This document shows positions 47,893 to 59,746 of a DNA stretch of 64,000 nucleotides, piece by piece. Within the stretch, counting starts at the first letter, position 1. Every line of letters begins with the position of its first letter. The position numbers were made by a program, and so were the translations under genes. The DNA is from Micromussa lordhowensis. Its lineage: Eukaryota; Cnidaria; Anthozoa; Scleractinia; Lobophylliidae. Below the pieces are notes generated by a model, which was given only the letters and a program-made list of their open reading frames with translations, ran no database searches and was not told the origin of the DNA. The stretch is from the NCBI GenBank assembly GCA_964020085.1, contig OZ026603.1:5438993-5502992 (forward strand). The letters run 5' to 3'.

Positions 47893-48925
47893 CACTTCAA
47901 GGAAATTCTAGTTAGAACATGATGGCATTGGCGCCAGGGTGTTTTTTCTGGCCTTCTTTTTGCAGTAGTTTCCCCTGGTCCCAACTTTGCAGAATTTCAG
48001 AAAACGCGCGCTGGGGGTCCCCTTGGCAAATTTGACATAGCTCGGCTTCACGGGCACTTTAAGAGGCGCGGTTTGCAGCAAAATGTTTTGCTAGGTTGGC
48101 ACTTGAAGTAAATTGTAGTTACAACATGATGGCATTGGCGCCAGGGTGTTTTCTCTGGCCTTCTTTTTGCAGTAGTTTACCCTGGTCCCAACTTTGCAGA
48201 ATTTCAGAAAACGCGCGCTGGGGGTCCCCTTGGCAAATTTGACATAGCTTGGCTTCACGGGCACTTTAAGAGGCGCGGTTTGCAGCAAAATGTTTTGCTA
48301 GGTTGGCACTTTAAGGAAATGCTAGTTAGAACATGATGGCATTGGCGCCAGGGTGTTTTTTCTGGCCTTCTTTTTGCAGTAGTTTCCCCTGGTCCCAACT
48401 TTGCAGAATTTCAGAAAACGCGCGCTGGGGGTCCCCTTGACAAATTTGACATAGCTCAGCTTCACGGGCACTTTAAGAGGCGCGGTTTGCAGCAAAATGT
48501 TCTGCTAGGTTGGCACTTCAAGGAAATTGTAGTTAGAACATGATGCCATTGCGCCAGGGTGTTTTTTCTGGCCTTCTTTTTGCAGTAGTTTCCCTGGTCC
48601 CAACTTTGCAGAATTTCAGAAAACGCGCGCTGGGGGTCCCCTTGGCAAATTTGACATAGCTCGGCTTCACGGGCACTTTAAGAGGCACGGTTTGCAGCAA
48701 AATGTTCTGCTAGGTTGGCACTTCAAGGAAATCTTAGTTAGAACATGATGGCATTGGCGCCAGGGTGTTCTTTCTGGCCTTCTTTTTGCAGTAGTTTCCC
48801 CTGGTCCCAACTTTGCAGAATTTCAGAAAACGCGCGCTGGGGGTCCCCTTGGCAAATTTGACATAGCTCGGCTTCACGGGCACTTTAAGAGGCGCGGTTT
48901 GCAGCAAAATGTTCTGCTAGGTTGG
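47893..48925. repeat. 5-monomer higher-order unit K2 (1033 bp)
   Basis: Direct tandem copy of K1, including the second 205-bp monomer at 48540-48744. Differences are AACTCGGG-type single changes such as GTTTACCCTGG near 48177 (TTTCCCCTGG in K1). Identity fades near 48970, where the next copy carries GTGTTCTTTC. Confidence 0.86.
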
Positions 48926-49399
48926 CACTTCAAGGAAATTCTAGTTAGAACATGATGGCATTGGCGCCAGGGTGTTCTTTCTGGCCTTCTTTTTGCAGTA
49001 GTTTCCCCTGGTCCCAACTTTGCAGAATTTCAGAAAACGCGCGCTGGGGGTCCCCTTGGCAAATTTGACATAGCTCGGCTTCACGGGCACTTTAAGAGGC
49101 GCGGTTTGCAGCAAAATGTTCTGCTAGGTTGGCACTTCAAGGAAATCCTAGTTAAAACATGATGGCATTGGCGCCAGGGTGTTTTTTCTGGCCTTCTTTT
49201 TGCAGTAGTTTGCCCTGGTCCCAACTTTGCAGAATTTCAGAAAACGCGCGCTGGGGGTCCCCTTGGAAAATTTGACATAGCTCGGCCTCACGGGCACTTT
49301 AAGAGGCGCGGTTTGCAGCAAAATGTTCTGCTAGGTTGGCACTTGAAGGAAATCCTAGTTAGAACATGATGGCATTGGCGCCAGGGTGTTTTTTTCTGG
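48926..49399. repeat. Linker monomers between K2 and the L array
   Basis: About 2.3 monomers. The copy near 49200-49320 has GTAGTTTGCCC, TTGGAAAATTTG and GGCCTCACGGG, the combination found in F1 near 30220-30300, 19 kb away. A 7-T run follows near 49388. No gene. Confidence 0.85.
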
Positions 49400-51260
49400 C
49401 CTTCTTTTTGCAGTAGTTTCCCCTGGTCCCAACTTTGCAGAATTTCAGAAAACGCGCGCTGGGGGTCCCCTTGGCAAATTTGACATAGCTCGGCTTCACG
49501 GGCACTTTAAGAGGCGCGGTTTGCAGCAAAATGTTCTGCTAGGTTGGCACTTCAAGGAAATCGTAGTTAGAACATGATGGCATTGGCGCCAGGGTGTTTT
49601 TTCTGGCCTTCTTTTTGCAGTAGTTTCCCCTGGTCCCAACTTTGCAGAATTTCAGAAAACGCGCGCTGGGGGTCCCCTTGGCAAATTTGACATAGCTCGG
49701 CTTCACGGGCACTTTAAGAGGCGCGGTTTGCAGCAAAATGTTCTGCTAGGTTGGCACTTCAAGGAAATTTTAATTAGAACATGATGGCATTGGCGCCAGG
49801 GTGTTTTTTCTGGCCTTCTTTTTGCAGTAGTTTCCCCTGGTCCCAACTTTGCAGAATTTCAGAAAACGCGCGCTGGGGGTCCCCTTGGCAAATTTGACAT
49901 AGCTCGGCTTCACGGGCACTTTAAGAGGCGCAGTTTGCAGCAAAAAGTTCTGCTAGGTTGGTACTTCAAGGAAATGGTAGTTAGAAGATGATGGCATTGG
50001 CGCCAGGGTGTTTTTTTTGGCCTTCTTTTTGCAGTAGTTTCCCCTGGTCCCAACTTTGCAGAATTTCAGAAAACGCGCGCTGGGGGTCGCCTTGGCAAAT
50101 TTGACATAGCTCGGCTTCGCGGGCACTTTAAGAGGCGCGGTTTGCAGCAAAATGTTCTGCTAGGTTGGCACTTTAAGGAAATCTTAGTTAGAACATGATG
50201 GCATTGGCGCCAGGGTGTTTTTCTGGCCTTCTTTTTGCAGTAGTTTCCCCTGGTCCCAACTTTGCAGAATTTCAGAAAACGCGCGCTGGGGGTCCCCTTG
50301 GCAAATTTGACATAGCTCGGCTTCACGGGCACTTTAAGAGGCGCGGTTTGCAGCAAAATGTTCTGCTAGGTTGGCACTTCAAGGAAATCCTAGTTAGAAC
50401 ATGATGGCATTGGCGCCAGGGTGTTTTTTCTGGCCTTCTTTTTGCAGTAGTTGCCCCTGGTCCCAACTTTGCAGAATTTCAGAAAACGCGCGCTGGGGGT
50501 CGCCTTGGCAAATTTGACATAGCTCGGCTTCGCGGGCACTTTAAGAGGCGCGGTTTGCAGCAAAATGTTCTGCTAGGTTGGCACTTCAAGGAAATCCTAG
50601 TTAGAACATGATGGCATTGGCGCCAGGGTGTTTTTTCTGGCCTTCTTTTTGCAGTAGTTTCCCCTGGTCCCAACTTTGCAGAATTTCAGAAAACGCGCGC
50701 TGGGGGTCCCCTTGGCAAATTTGACATAGCTCGGCTTCACGGGCACTTTAAGAGGCGCGGTTTGCAGCGAAATGTTCTGCTAGGTTGGCACTTTAAGGAA
50801 ATCTTAGTTAGAACATGATGGCATTGGCGCCAGAGTGTTTTTTCTGGCCTTCTTTTTGCAGTAGTTTCCCCTGGTCCCAACTTTGCAGAATTTCAGAAAA
50901 CGCGCGCTGGGGGTCCCCTTGGCAAATTTGACATAGCTCGGCTTCACGGGCACTTTAAGAGGCGCGGTTTGCAGCAAAATGTTCTTCTAGGTTGGCACTT
51001 TAAGGAAATTCTAGTTACAACATGATGGCATTGGCTCCAGGGTGTTTTTTCTGGCCTTCTTTTTGCAGTAGTTTCCGCTGGTCACAACTTTGCAGAATTT
51101 CAGAAAACGCGCGCTGGGGTCCCCTTGGAAAATTTGACATAGCTCGGCTTCACGGGCACTTTAAGAGGCGCGGTTTGCAGCAAAATGTTCTGCTAGGTTA
51201 GCACTTCAAGGAAATTCTAGTTAGAACATGATGGCATTGGCGCGAGGGTGTTTTTTCTGG
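49400..51260. repeat. 9-monomer higher-order unit L1 (1861 bp)
   Basis: Matches the following 1861 bp (9 x 207 - 2). Shared rare markers are TTTTAATTAGAAC, GGCGCAGTTTG with AAAAAGTTCTGC (near 49944), AGAAGATGATGG (near 49985), GGTCGCCTTGG with CTTCGCGGG (near 50088), a 5-T run (near 50218), GCAGCGAAATG (near 50768), TTCTTCTAGG (near 50983), GGCTCCAGGG, TTTCCGCTGGTCACAAC (near 51073), a lost G (GCTGGGGTCC) and GGTTAGCAC. Confidence 0.9.
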
Positions 51261-53252
51261 CCTTCTTTTTGCAGTAGTTTCCCCTGGTCCCAACTTTGCA
51301 GAATTTCAGAAAACGCGCGCTGGGGGTCCCCTTGGCAAATTTGACATAGCTCGGCTTCACGGGCACTTTAAGAGGCGCGGTTTGCAGCAAAATGTTCTGC
51401 TAGGTTGGCACTTCAAGGAAATCGTAGTTAGAACATGATGGCATTGGCGCCAGGGTGTTTTTTCTGGCCTTCTTTTTGCAGTAGTTTCCCCTGGTCCCAA
51501 CTTTGCAGAATTTCAGAAAACGCGCGCTGGGGGTCCCCTTGGCAAATTTGACATAGCTCGGCTTCACGGGCACTTTAAGAGGCGCGGTTTGCAGCAAAAT
51601 GTTCTGCTAGGTTGGCACTTCAAGGAAATTTTAATTAGAACATGATGGCATTGGCGCCAGGGTGTTTTTTCTGGCCTTCTTTTTGCAGTAGTTTCCCCTG
51701 GTCCCAACTTTGCAGAATTTCAGAAAACGCGCGCTGGGGGTCCCCTTGGCAAATTTGACATAGCTCGGCTTCACGGGCACTTTAAGAGGCGCAGTTTGCA
51801 GCAAAAAGTTCTGCTAGGTTGGTACTTCAAGGAAATGGTAGTTAGAAGATGATGGCATTGGCGCCAGGGTGTTTTTTTTGGCCTTCTTTTTGCAGTAGTT
51901 TCCCCTGGTCCCAACTTTGCAGAATTTCAGAAAACGCGCGCTGGGGGTCGCCTTGGCAAATTTGACATAGCTCGGCTTCGCGGGCACTTTAAGAGGCGCG
52001 GTTTGCAGCAAAATGTTCTGCTAGGTTGGCACTTTAAGGAAATCTTAGTTAGAACATGATGGCATTGGCGCCAGGGTGTTTTTCTGGCCTTCTTTTTGCA
52101 GTAGTTTCCCCTGGTCCCAACTTTGCAGAATTTCAGAAAACGCGCGCTGGGGGTCCCCTTGGCAAATTTGACATAGCTCGGCTTCACGGGCACTTTAAGA
52201 GGCGCGGTTTGCAGCAAAATGTTCTGCTAGGTTGGCACTTCAAGGAAATCCTAGTTAGAACATGATGGCATTGGCGCCAGGGTGTTTTTTCTGGCCTTCT
52301 TTTTGCAGTAGTTGCCCCTGGTCCCAACTTTGCAGAATTTCAGAAAACGCGCGCTGGGGGTCGCCTTGGCAAATTTGACATAGCTCGGCTTCGCGGGCAC
52401 TTTAAGAGGCGCGGTTTGCAGCAAAATGTTCTGCTAGGTTGGCACTTCAAGGAAATCCTAGTTAGAACATGATGGCATTGGCGCCAGGGTGTTTTTTCTG
52501 GCCTTCTTTTTGCAGTAGTTTCCCCTGGTCCCAACTTTGCAGAATTTCAGAAAACGCGCGCTGGGGGTCCCCTTGGCAAATTTGACATAGCTCGGCTTCA
52601 CGGGCACTTTAAGAGGCGCGGTTTGCAGCGAAATGTTCTGCTAGGTTGGCACTTTAAGGAAATCTTAGTTAGAACATGATGGCATTGGCGCCAGAGTGTT
52701 TTTTCTGGCCTTCTTTTTGCAGTAGTTTCCCCTGGTCCCAACTTTGCAGAATTTCAGAAAACGCGCGCTGGGGGTCCCCTTGGCAAATTTGACATAGCTC
52801 GGCTTCACGGGCACTTTAAGAGGCGCGGTTTGCAGCAAAATGTTCTTCTAGGTTGGCACTTTAAGGAAATTCTAGTTACAACATGATGGCATTGGCTCCA
52901 GGGTGTTTTTTCTGGCCTTCTTTTTGCAGTAGTTTCCGCTGGTCACAACTTTGCAGAATTTCAGAAAACGCGCGCTGGGGTCCCCTTGGAAAATTTGACA
53001 TAGCTCGGCTTCACGGGCACTTTAAGAGGCGCGGTTTGCAGCAAAATGTTCTGCTAGGTTAGCACTTCAAGGAAATTCTAGTTAGAACATGATGGCATTG
53101 GCGCGAGGGTGTTTTTTCTGGCCTTCTTTTTGCAGTAGTTTCCCCTGGTCCCAACTTTGCAGAATTTCAGAAAACGCGCGCTGGGGGTCCCCTTGGCAAA
53201 TTTGACATAGCTCGGCTTCACGGGCACTTTAAGAGGCGCGGTTTGCAGCAAA
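51261..53252. repeat. 9-monomer higher-order unit L2 (1861 bp plus overhang)
   Basis: Tandem copy of L1 with all its markers, about 2.07 copies in total. Identity ends at 53253, where AAAATCTTCTGC replaces AAAATGTTCTGC. No differences were seen at the landmarks compared, so the duplication is recent or an assembly product. Confidence 0.9.
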
Positions 53253-56200
53253 ATCTTCTGCTAGGTTGGCACTTCAAGGAAATGCTAGTTAGAACATGAT
53301 GGCATTGGCGCCAGGGTGTTTTTTCTGGCCTTCTTTTTGCAGTAGTTTCCCCTGGTCCCAACTTTGCAGAATTTCAGAAAACGCGCGCTGGGGGTTCCCT
53401 TGGCAAATTTGACATAGCTCGGCTTCACGGGCACTTTAAGAGGCGCGGTTTGCAGCAAAATGTTCTGCTAGGTTGGCACTTCAAGGAAATTTTAGTTGAA
53501 ACATGATGGCATTGGCGCCAGGATGTTTTTTCTGGCCTTCTTTTTGCAGTAGTTTCCCCTGGTCCCAACTTTGCAGAATTTCAGAAAACGCGCGCTGGGG
53601 GTCCCCTTGGCAAATTTGCAATAGCTCGGCTTCACGGGCACTTTAAGAGGCGCGGTTTGCAGCAAAATGTTCTGCTAGGTTAGCACTTTAAGGAAATTTT
53701 AGTTAGAACATGATGGCATTGGCGCGAGGGTGTTTCTTCTGGCCTTCTTTTTGCAGTAGTTTCCCCTGGTCCCAACTTTGCAGAATTTCAGAAAACGCGC
53801 GCTGGGGGTCCCCTTGGCAAATTTGACATAGCTCGGCTTCACGGGCACTTTAAGAGGCGCGGTTTGCAGCAAAATGTTCTGCTAGGTTGGCACTTCAAGG
53901 AAATCCTAGTTAGAACATGATGGCATCTGCGCCAGGGTGTTTTTTTCTGGCCTTCTTTTTGCAGTAGTTTCCCCTGGTCCCAACTTTGCAGAATTTCAGA
54001 AAACGCGCGCTGGGGGTCCCCTTGGCAAATTTGACATAGCTCGGCTTCACGGGCACTTTAAGAGGCGCGGTTTGCAGCAAAATGTTCTGCTAGGTTGGCA
54101 CTTTAAGGAAATCGTAGTTAAAACATGATGACATTGGCGCCAGGGTGTTTTTTCTGGCCTTCTTTTTGCAGTAGTTTCCACTGGTCCCAACTTTGCAGAA
54201 TTTCAGAAAACGCGCGCTGGGGGTCCCCTTGGCAAATTTGACATAGCTCGGCTTCACGGGCACTTTAAGAGGCGCGGTTTGCAGCAAAATGTTCTGCTAG
54301 GTTGGCACTTTAAGGAAATCTTAGTTAGAACATGATGGCATTGGCGCCAGGGTGTTTTTTCTGGCCTTCTTTTTGCAGTAGTTTCCCCTGGTCCCAACTT
54401 TGCAGAATTTCAGAAAACGCGCGCTGGGGGTCCCCTTGGAAAATTTGACATAGCTCGGCTTCACGGGCACTTTAAGAGGCGCGGTTTGCAGCAAAATGTT
54501 CTGCTGGGTTGGCACTTCAAGGAAATCGTAGTTAGAACATGATGGCATTGGCTCCAGGGTGTTTTTTCTGGCCTTCTTTTTGCAGTAGTTTCCGCTGGTC
54601 CCAACTTTGCAGAATTTCAGAAAACGCGCACTGGGGGTCCCCTTGGCAAATTTGACATAGCTCGGCTTCACGGGCACTTTAAGAGGCGCGGTTTGCAGCA
54701 AAATGTTCTGCTAGGTTGGCACTTTAAGAAAATCCTACTTAGAACATGATGGCATTGGCGCCAGGGTGTTTTTTGTGGCCTTCTTTTTGCAGTAGTTTCC
54801 CCTGGTCCCAACTTTGCAGAATTTCAGAAAACGCGCGCTGGGGGTCCCCTTGGCAAATTTGACATAGCTCGGCTTCACGGGCACTTTAAGAGGCGCGGTT
54901 TGCAGCAAAATGTTCTGCTAGGTTGGCACTTCAAGGAAATTCTAAGTAGAACATGATGGCATTGGCGCCAGGGTGTTTTTTCTGGCCTTCTTTTTGCAGT
55001 AGTTTCCCCTGGTCCCAACTTTGCAGAATTTCAGAAAACGCGCGCTGGGGGGCCCTTGGCAAATTTGACATAGCTCGGCTTCACGGGCACTTTAAGAGGC
55101 GCGGTTTGCAGCAAAATGTTCTGCTCGGTTGGCACTTCAAGGAAATTGTAGTTGAAACATGATGGCATTGGCGCCAGGATGTTTTTTCTGGCCTTCTTTT
55201 TGCAGTAGTTTCCCCTGGTCCCAACTTTGCAGAATTTCAGAAAACGCGCGCTGGGGGTCCCCTTGGCAAATTTGACATAGCTCGGCTTCACGGGCACTTT
55301 AAGAGGCGCGGTTTGCAGCAAAATGTTCTGCTAGGTTAGCACTTCAAGGAAATTCTAGTTAGAACATGATGGCATTGGCGCGAGGGTGTTTCTTCTGGCC
55401 TTCTTTTTGCAGTAGTTTCCCCTGGTCCCAACTTTGCAGAATTTCAGAAAACGCGCGCTGGGGGTCCCCTTGGCAAATTTGACATAGCTCGGCTTCACGG
55501 GCACTTTAAGAGGCGCGGTTTGCAGCAAAATGTTCTGCTAGGTTGGCACTTCAAGGAAATGCTAGTTAGAACATGATGGCATCTGTGCCAGGGTGTTTTT
55601 TTCTGGCCTTCTTTTTGCAGTAGTTTCCCCTGGTCCCAACTTTGCAGAATTTCAGAAAACGCGCGCTGGGGGTCCCCTTGGCAAATTTGACATAGCTCGG
55701 CTTCACGGGCACTTTAAGAGGCGCGGTTTGCAGCAAAATGTTCTGCTAGGTTGGCACTTTAAGAAAACGGTAGTTAAAAGATGATGACATTGGCGCCAGG
55801 GTGTTTTTTCTGGCCTTCTTTTTGCAGTAGTTTCCACTGGTCCCAACTTTGCAGAATTTCAGAAAACGCGCGCTGGAGGTCCCCTTGGCAAATTTGACAT
55901 AGCTCGGCTTCACGGGCACTTTAAGAGGCGCGGTTTGCAGCAAAATGTTCTGCTAGGTTGGCACTTTAAGGAAATTCTAGTTGAAACATGATGGCATTGG
56001 CGCCAGGATGTTTTTTCTGGCCTTCTTTTTGCAGTAGTTTCCCCTGGTCCCAACTTTGCAGAATTTCAGAAAACGCGCGCTGGGGGTCCCCTTGGCAAAT
56101 TTGCAATAGCTCGGCTTCACGGGCACTTTAAGAGGCGCGGTTTGCAGCAAAATGTTCTGCTAGGTTAGCACTTCAAGGAAATTTTAGTTAGAACATGATG

Positions 56201-58089
56201 GCATTGGCGCGAGGGTGTTTCTTCTGGCCTTCTTTTTGCAGTAGTTTCCCCTGGTCCCAACTTTGCAGAATTTCAGAAAACGCGCGCTGGGGGTCCCCTT
56301 GGCAAATTTGACATAGCTCGGCTTCACGGGCACTTTAAGAGGCGCGGTTTGCAGCAAAATGTTCTGCTAGGTTGGCACTTCAAGGAAATCCTAGTTAGAA
56401 CTTGATGGCATCTGCGCCAGGGTGTTTTTTTCTGGCCTTCTTTTTGCAGTAGTTTCCCCTGGTCCCAACTTTGCAGAATTTCAGAAAACGCGCGCTGGGG
56501 GTCCCCTTGGCAAATTTGACATAGCTCGGCTTCACGGGCACTTTAAGAGGCGCGGTTTGCAGCAAAATGTTCTGCTAGGTTGGCACTTTAAGGAAATCGT
56601 AGTCAAAACATGATGACATTGGCGCCAGGGTGTTTTTTCTGGCCTTCTTTTTGCAGTAGTTTCCACTGGTCCCAACTTTGCAGAATTTCAGAAAACGCGC
56701 GCTGGGGGTCCCCTTGGCAAATTTGACATAGCTCGGCTTCACGGGCACTTTAAGAGGCGCGGTTTGCAGCAAAATGTTCTGCTAGGTTGGCACTTTAAGG
56801 AAATGCTAGTTAGAACATGATGGCATTGGCGCCAGGGTGTTTTTTCTGGCCTTCTTTTTGCAGTAGTTTCCCCTGGTCCCAACTTTGCAGAATTTCAGAA
56901 AACGCGCGCTGGGGGTCCCCTTGGCAAATTTGACATAGCTCGGCTTCACGGGCACTTTAAGAGGCGCGGTTTGCAGCAAAATGTTCTGCTAGGTTGGCAC
57001 TTCAAGGAAATCGTAGTTAGAACATGATGGCATTGGCTCCAGGGTGTTTTTTCTGGCCTTATTTTTGCAGTAGTTTCCGCTGGTCCCAACTTTGCAGAAT
57101 TTCAGAAAACGCGCACTGGGGGTCCCCTTGGAAAATTTGACATAGCTCGGCTTCACGGGCACTTTAAGAGGCGCGGTTTGCAGCAAAATGTTCTGCTAGG
57201 TTGGCACTTTAAGGAAATCCTAGTTAGAACATGATGGCATTGGCGCCAGGGTGTTTTTTCTGGCCTTCTTTTTGCAGTAGTTTCCCCTGGTCCCAACTTT
57301 GCAGAATTTCAGAAAACGCGCGCTGGGGGTCCCCTTGGCAAATTTGACATAGCTCGGCTTCACGGGCACTTTAAGAGGCGCGGTTTGCAGCAAAATGTTC
57401 TGCTAGGTTGGCACTTCAAGGAAATCCTAGTTAGAACATGATGGCATTGGCGCCAGGGTGTTTTTTCTGGCCTTCTTTTTGCAGTAGTTTCCCCTGGTCC
57501 CAACTTTGCAGAATTTCAGAAAACGCGCGCTGGGGGTCCCCTTGGCAAATTTGACATAGCTCGACTTCACGGGCACTTTAAGAGGCGCGGTTTGCAGCAA
57601 AATGTTCTGCTAGGTTGGCACTTCAAGGAAATCCTAGTTAGAACATGATGGCATCTGCGCCAGGGTTTTTTTTTCTGGCCTTCTTTTTGCAGTAGTTTCC
57701 CCTGGTCCCAACTTTGCAGAATTTCAGAAAACGCGCGCTGGGGGTCCCCTTGGCAAATTTGACATAGCTCGGCTTCACGGGCACTTTAAGAGGCGCGGTT
57801 TGCAGCAAAATGTTCTGCTAGGTTGGCACTTTAAGGAAATGGTAGTTAAAAGATGATGACATTGGCGCCAGGGTGTTTCTTCTGGCCTTCTTTTTGCAGT
57901 AGTTTCCCCTGGTCCCAACTTTGCAGAATTTCAGAAAACGCGCGCTGGGGGTCCCCTTGGCAAATTTGACATAGCTCGGCTTCACGGGCACTTTAAGAGG
58001 CGCGGTTTGCAGCAAAATGTTCTGCTAGGTTGGCACTTCAAGGAAATCCTAGTTAGAACATGATGGCATCTGCGCCAGGGTGTTTTTTT
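53253..58089. repeat. Start of the right-hand 8-mer HOR domain
   Basis: About 23 monomers of a family marked by GATGGCATCTGCGCC with a 7-T run (near 53926, 56409, 57654, 58068; GCATCTGTGCC near 55580), GTTTCCACTGG, GGCTCCAGGG with TTTCCGCTGG, GGCGCGAGGG with GTTTCTTC, AGTTGAAAC with CCAGGATG, and TTTGCAATAGC. The marker monomers repeat at 1656, 829 and 1658 bp, so 8-mer and 4-mer spacings coexist. At 54505 a GCTGGGTTGG variant replaces GCTAGGTTGG. Confidence 0.85.
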
Positions 58090-59746
58090 CTGGCCTTCTT
58101 TTTGCAGTAGTTTCCCCTGGTCCCAACTTTGCAGAATTTCAGAAAACGCGCGCTGGGGGTCCCCTTGGCAAATTTGACATAGCTCGGCTTCACGGGCACT
58201 TTAAGAGGCGCGGTTTGCAGCAAAATGTTCTGCTAGGTTGGCACTTTAAGGAAATCGTAGTTAAAACATGATGACATTGGCGCCAGGGTGTTTTTTCTGG
58301 CCTTCTTTTTGCAGTAGTTTCCACTGGTCCCAACTTTGCAGAATTTCAGAAAACGCGCGCTGGGGGTCCCCTTGGCAAATTTGACATAGCTCGGCTTCAC
58401 GGGCACTTTAAGAGGCGCGGTTTGCAGCAAAATGTTCTGCTAGGTTGGCACTTTAAGGAAATGCTAGTTAGAACATGATGGCATTGGCGCCAGGGTGTTT
58501 TTTCTGGCCTTCTTTTTGCAGTAGTTTCCCCTGGTCCCAACTTTGCAGAATTTCAGAAAACGCGCGCTGGGGGTCCCCTTGGCAAATTTGACATAGCTCG
58601 GCTTCACGGGCACTTTAAGAGGCGCGGTTTGCAGCAAAATGTTCTGCTAGGTTGGCACTTCAAGGAAATCGTAGTTAGAACATGATGGCATTGGCTCCAG
58701 GGTGTTTTTTCTGGCCTTATTTTTGCAGTAGTTTCCGCTGGTCCCAACTTTGCAGAATTTCAGAAAACGCGCACTGGGGGTCCCCTTGGAAAATTTGACA
58801 TAGCTCGGCTTCACGGGCACTTTAAGAGGCGCGGTTTGCAGCAAAATGTTCTGCTAGGTTGGCACTTTAAGGAAATCCTAGTTAGAACATGATGGCATTG
58901 GCGCCAGGGTGTTTTTTCTGGCCTTCTTTTTGCAGTAGTTTCCCCTGGTCCCAACTTTGCAGAATTTCAGAAAACGCGCGCTGGGGGTCCCCTTGGCAAA
59001 TTTGACATAGCTCGGCTTCACGGGCACTTTAAGAGGCGCGGTTTGCAGCAAAATGTTCTGCTAGGTTGGCACTTCAAGGAAATCCTAGTTAGAACATGAT
59101 GGCATTGGCGCCAGGGTGTTTTTTCTGGCCTTCTTTTTGCAGTAGTTTGCCCTGGTCCCAACTTTGCAGAATTTCAGAAAACGCGCGCTGGGGGTCCCCT
59201 TGGCAAATTTGACATAGCTCGGCTTCACGGGCACTTTAAGAGGCGCGGTTTGCAGCAAAATGTTCTGCTAGGTTAGCACTTCAAGGAAATTTTAGTTACA
59301 ACATGATGGCATTGGCGCGAGGGTGTTTCTTCTGGCCTTCTTTTTGCAGTAGTTTCCCCTGGTCCCAACTTTGCAGAATTTCAGAAAACGCGCGCTGGGG
59401 GTCCCCTTGGCAAATTTGACATAGCTCGGCTTCACGGGCACTTTAAGAGGCGCGGTTTGCAGCAAAATGTTCTGCTAGGTTGGCACTTCAAGGAAATCCT
59501 AGTTAGAACATGATGGCATCTGCGCCAGGGTGTTTTTTTCTGGCCTTCTTTTTGCAGTAGTTTCCCCTGGTCCCAACTTTGCAGAATTTCAGAAAACGCG
59601 CGCTGGGGGTCCCCTTGGCAAATTTGACATAGCTCGGCTTCACGGGCACTTTAAGAGGCGCGGTTTGCAGCAAAATGTTCTGCTAGGTTGGCACTTTAAG
59701 GAAATGGTAGTTAAAAGATGATGACATTGGCGCCAGGGTGTTTTTT
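58090..59746. repeat. 8-monomer higher-order unit M1 (1657 bp)
   Basis: Matches 59747-61403 at an offset of 1657 bp (8 x 207 + 1). Its first 1.1 kb also matches 56.4-57.5 kb at 1658 bp. Order of markers: GTTTCCACTGG, AAATGCTAG, GGCTCCAGGG with GCCTTATTTTTGC and GCGCACTGG, TTTGCCCTGG, GGTTAGCAC with GGCGCGAGGG, GCATCTGCGCC with a 7-T run, and AAATGGTAG with AAAAGATGATGAC. Confidence 0.88.

Noticed and set aside
50195..50404. ORFs with a true ATG start (8644, 50195, 52056, 54953) or starting in GTG before the T-tract (such as 32206 and 36555)
   Set aside because: They arise where a single indel in the T-tract or near GGCGCC shifts one frame into the open one; no conserved start context and no consistent length.
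54321..54701. Minus-strand 126-codon ORF
   Set aside because: One TAG-to-CAG change at the GCTGGGTTGG variant joins two monomer ORFs. Repeat by-product.
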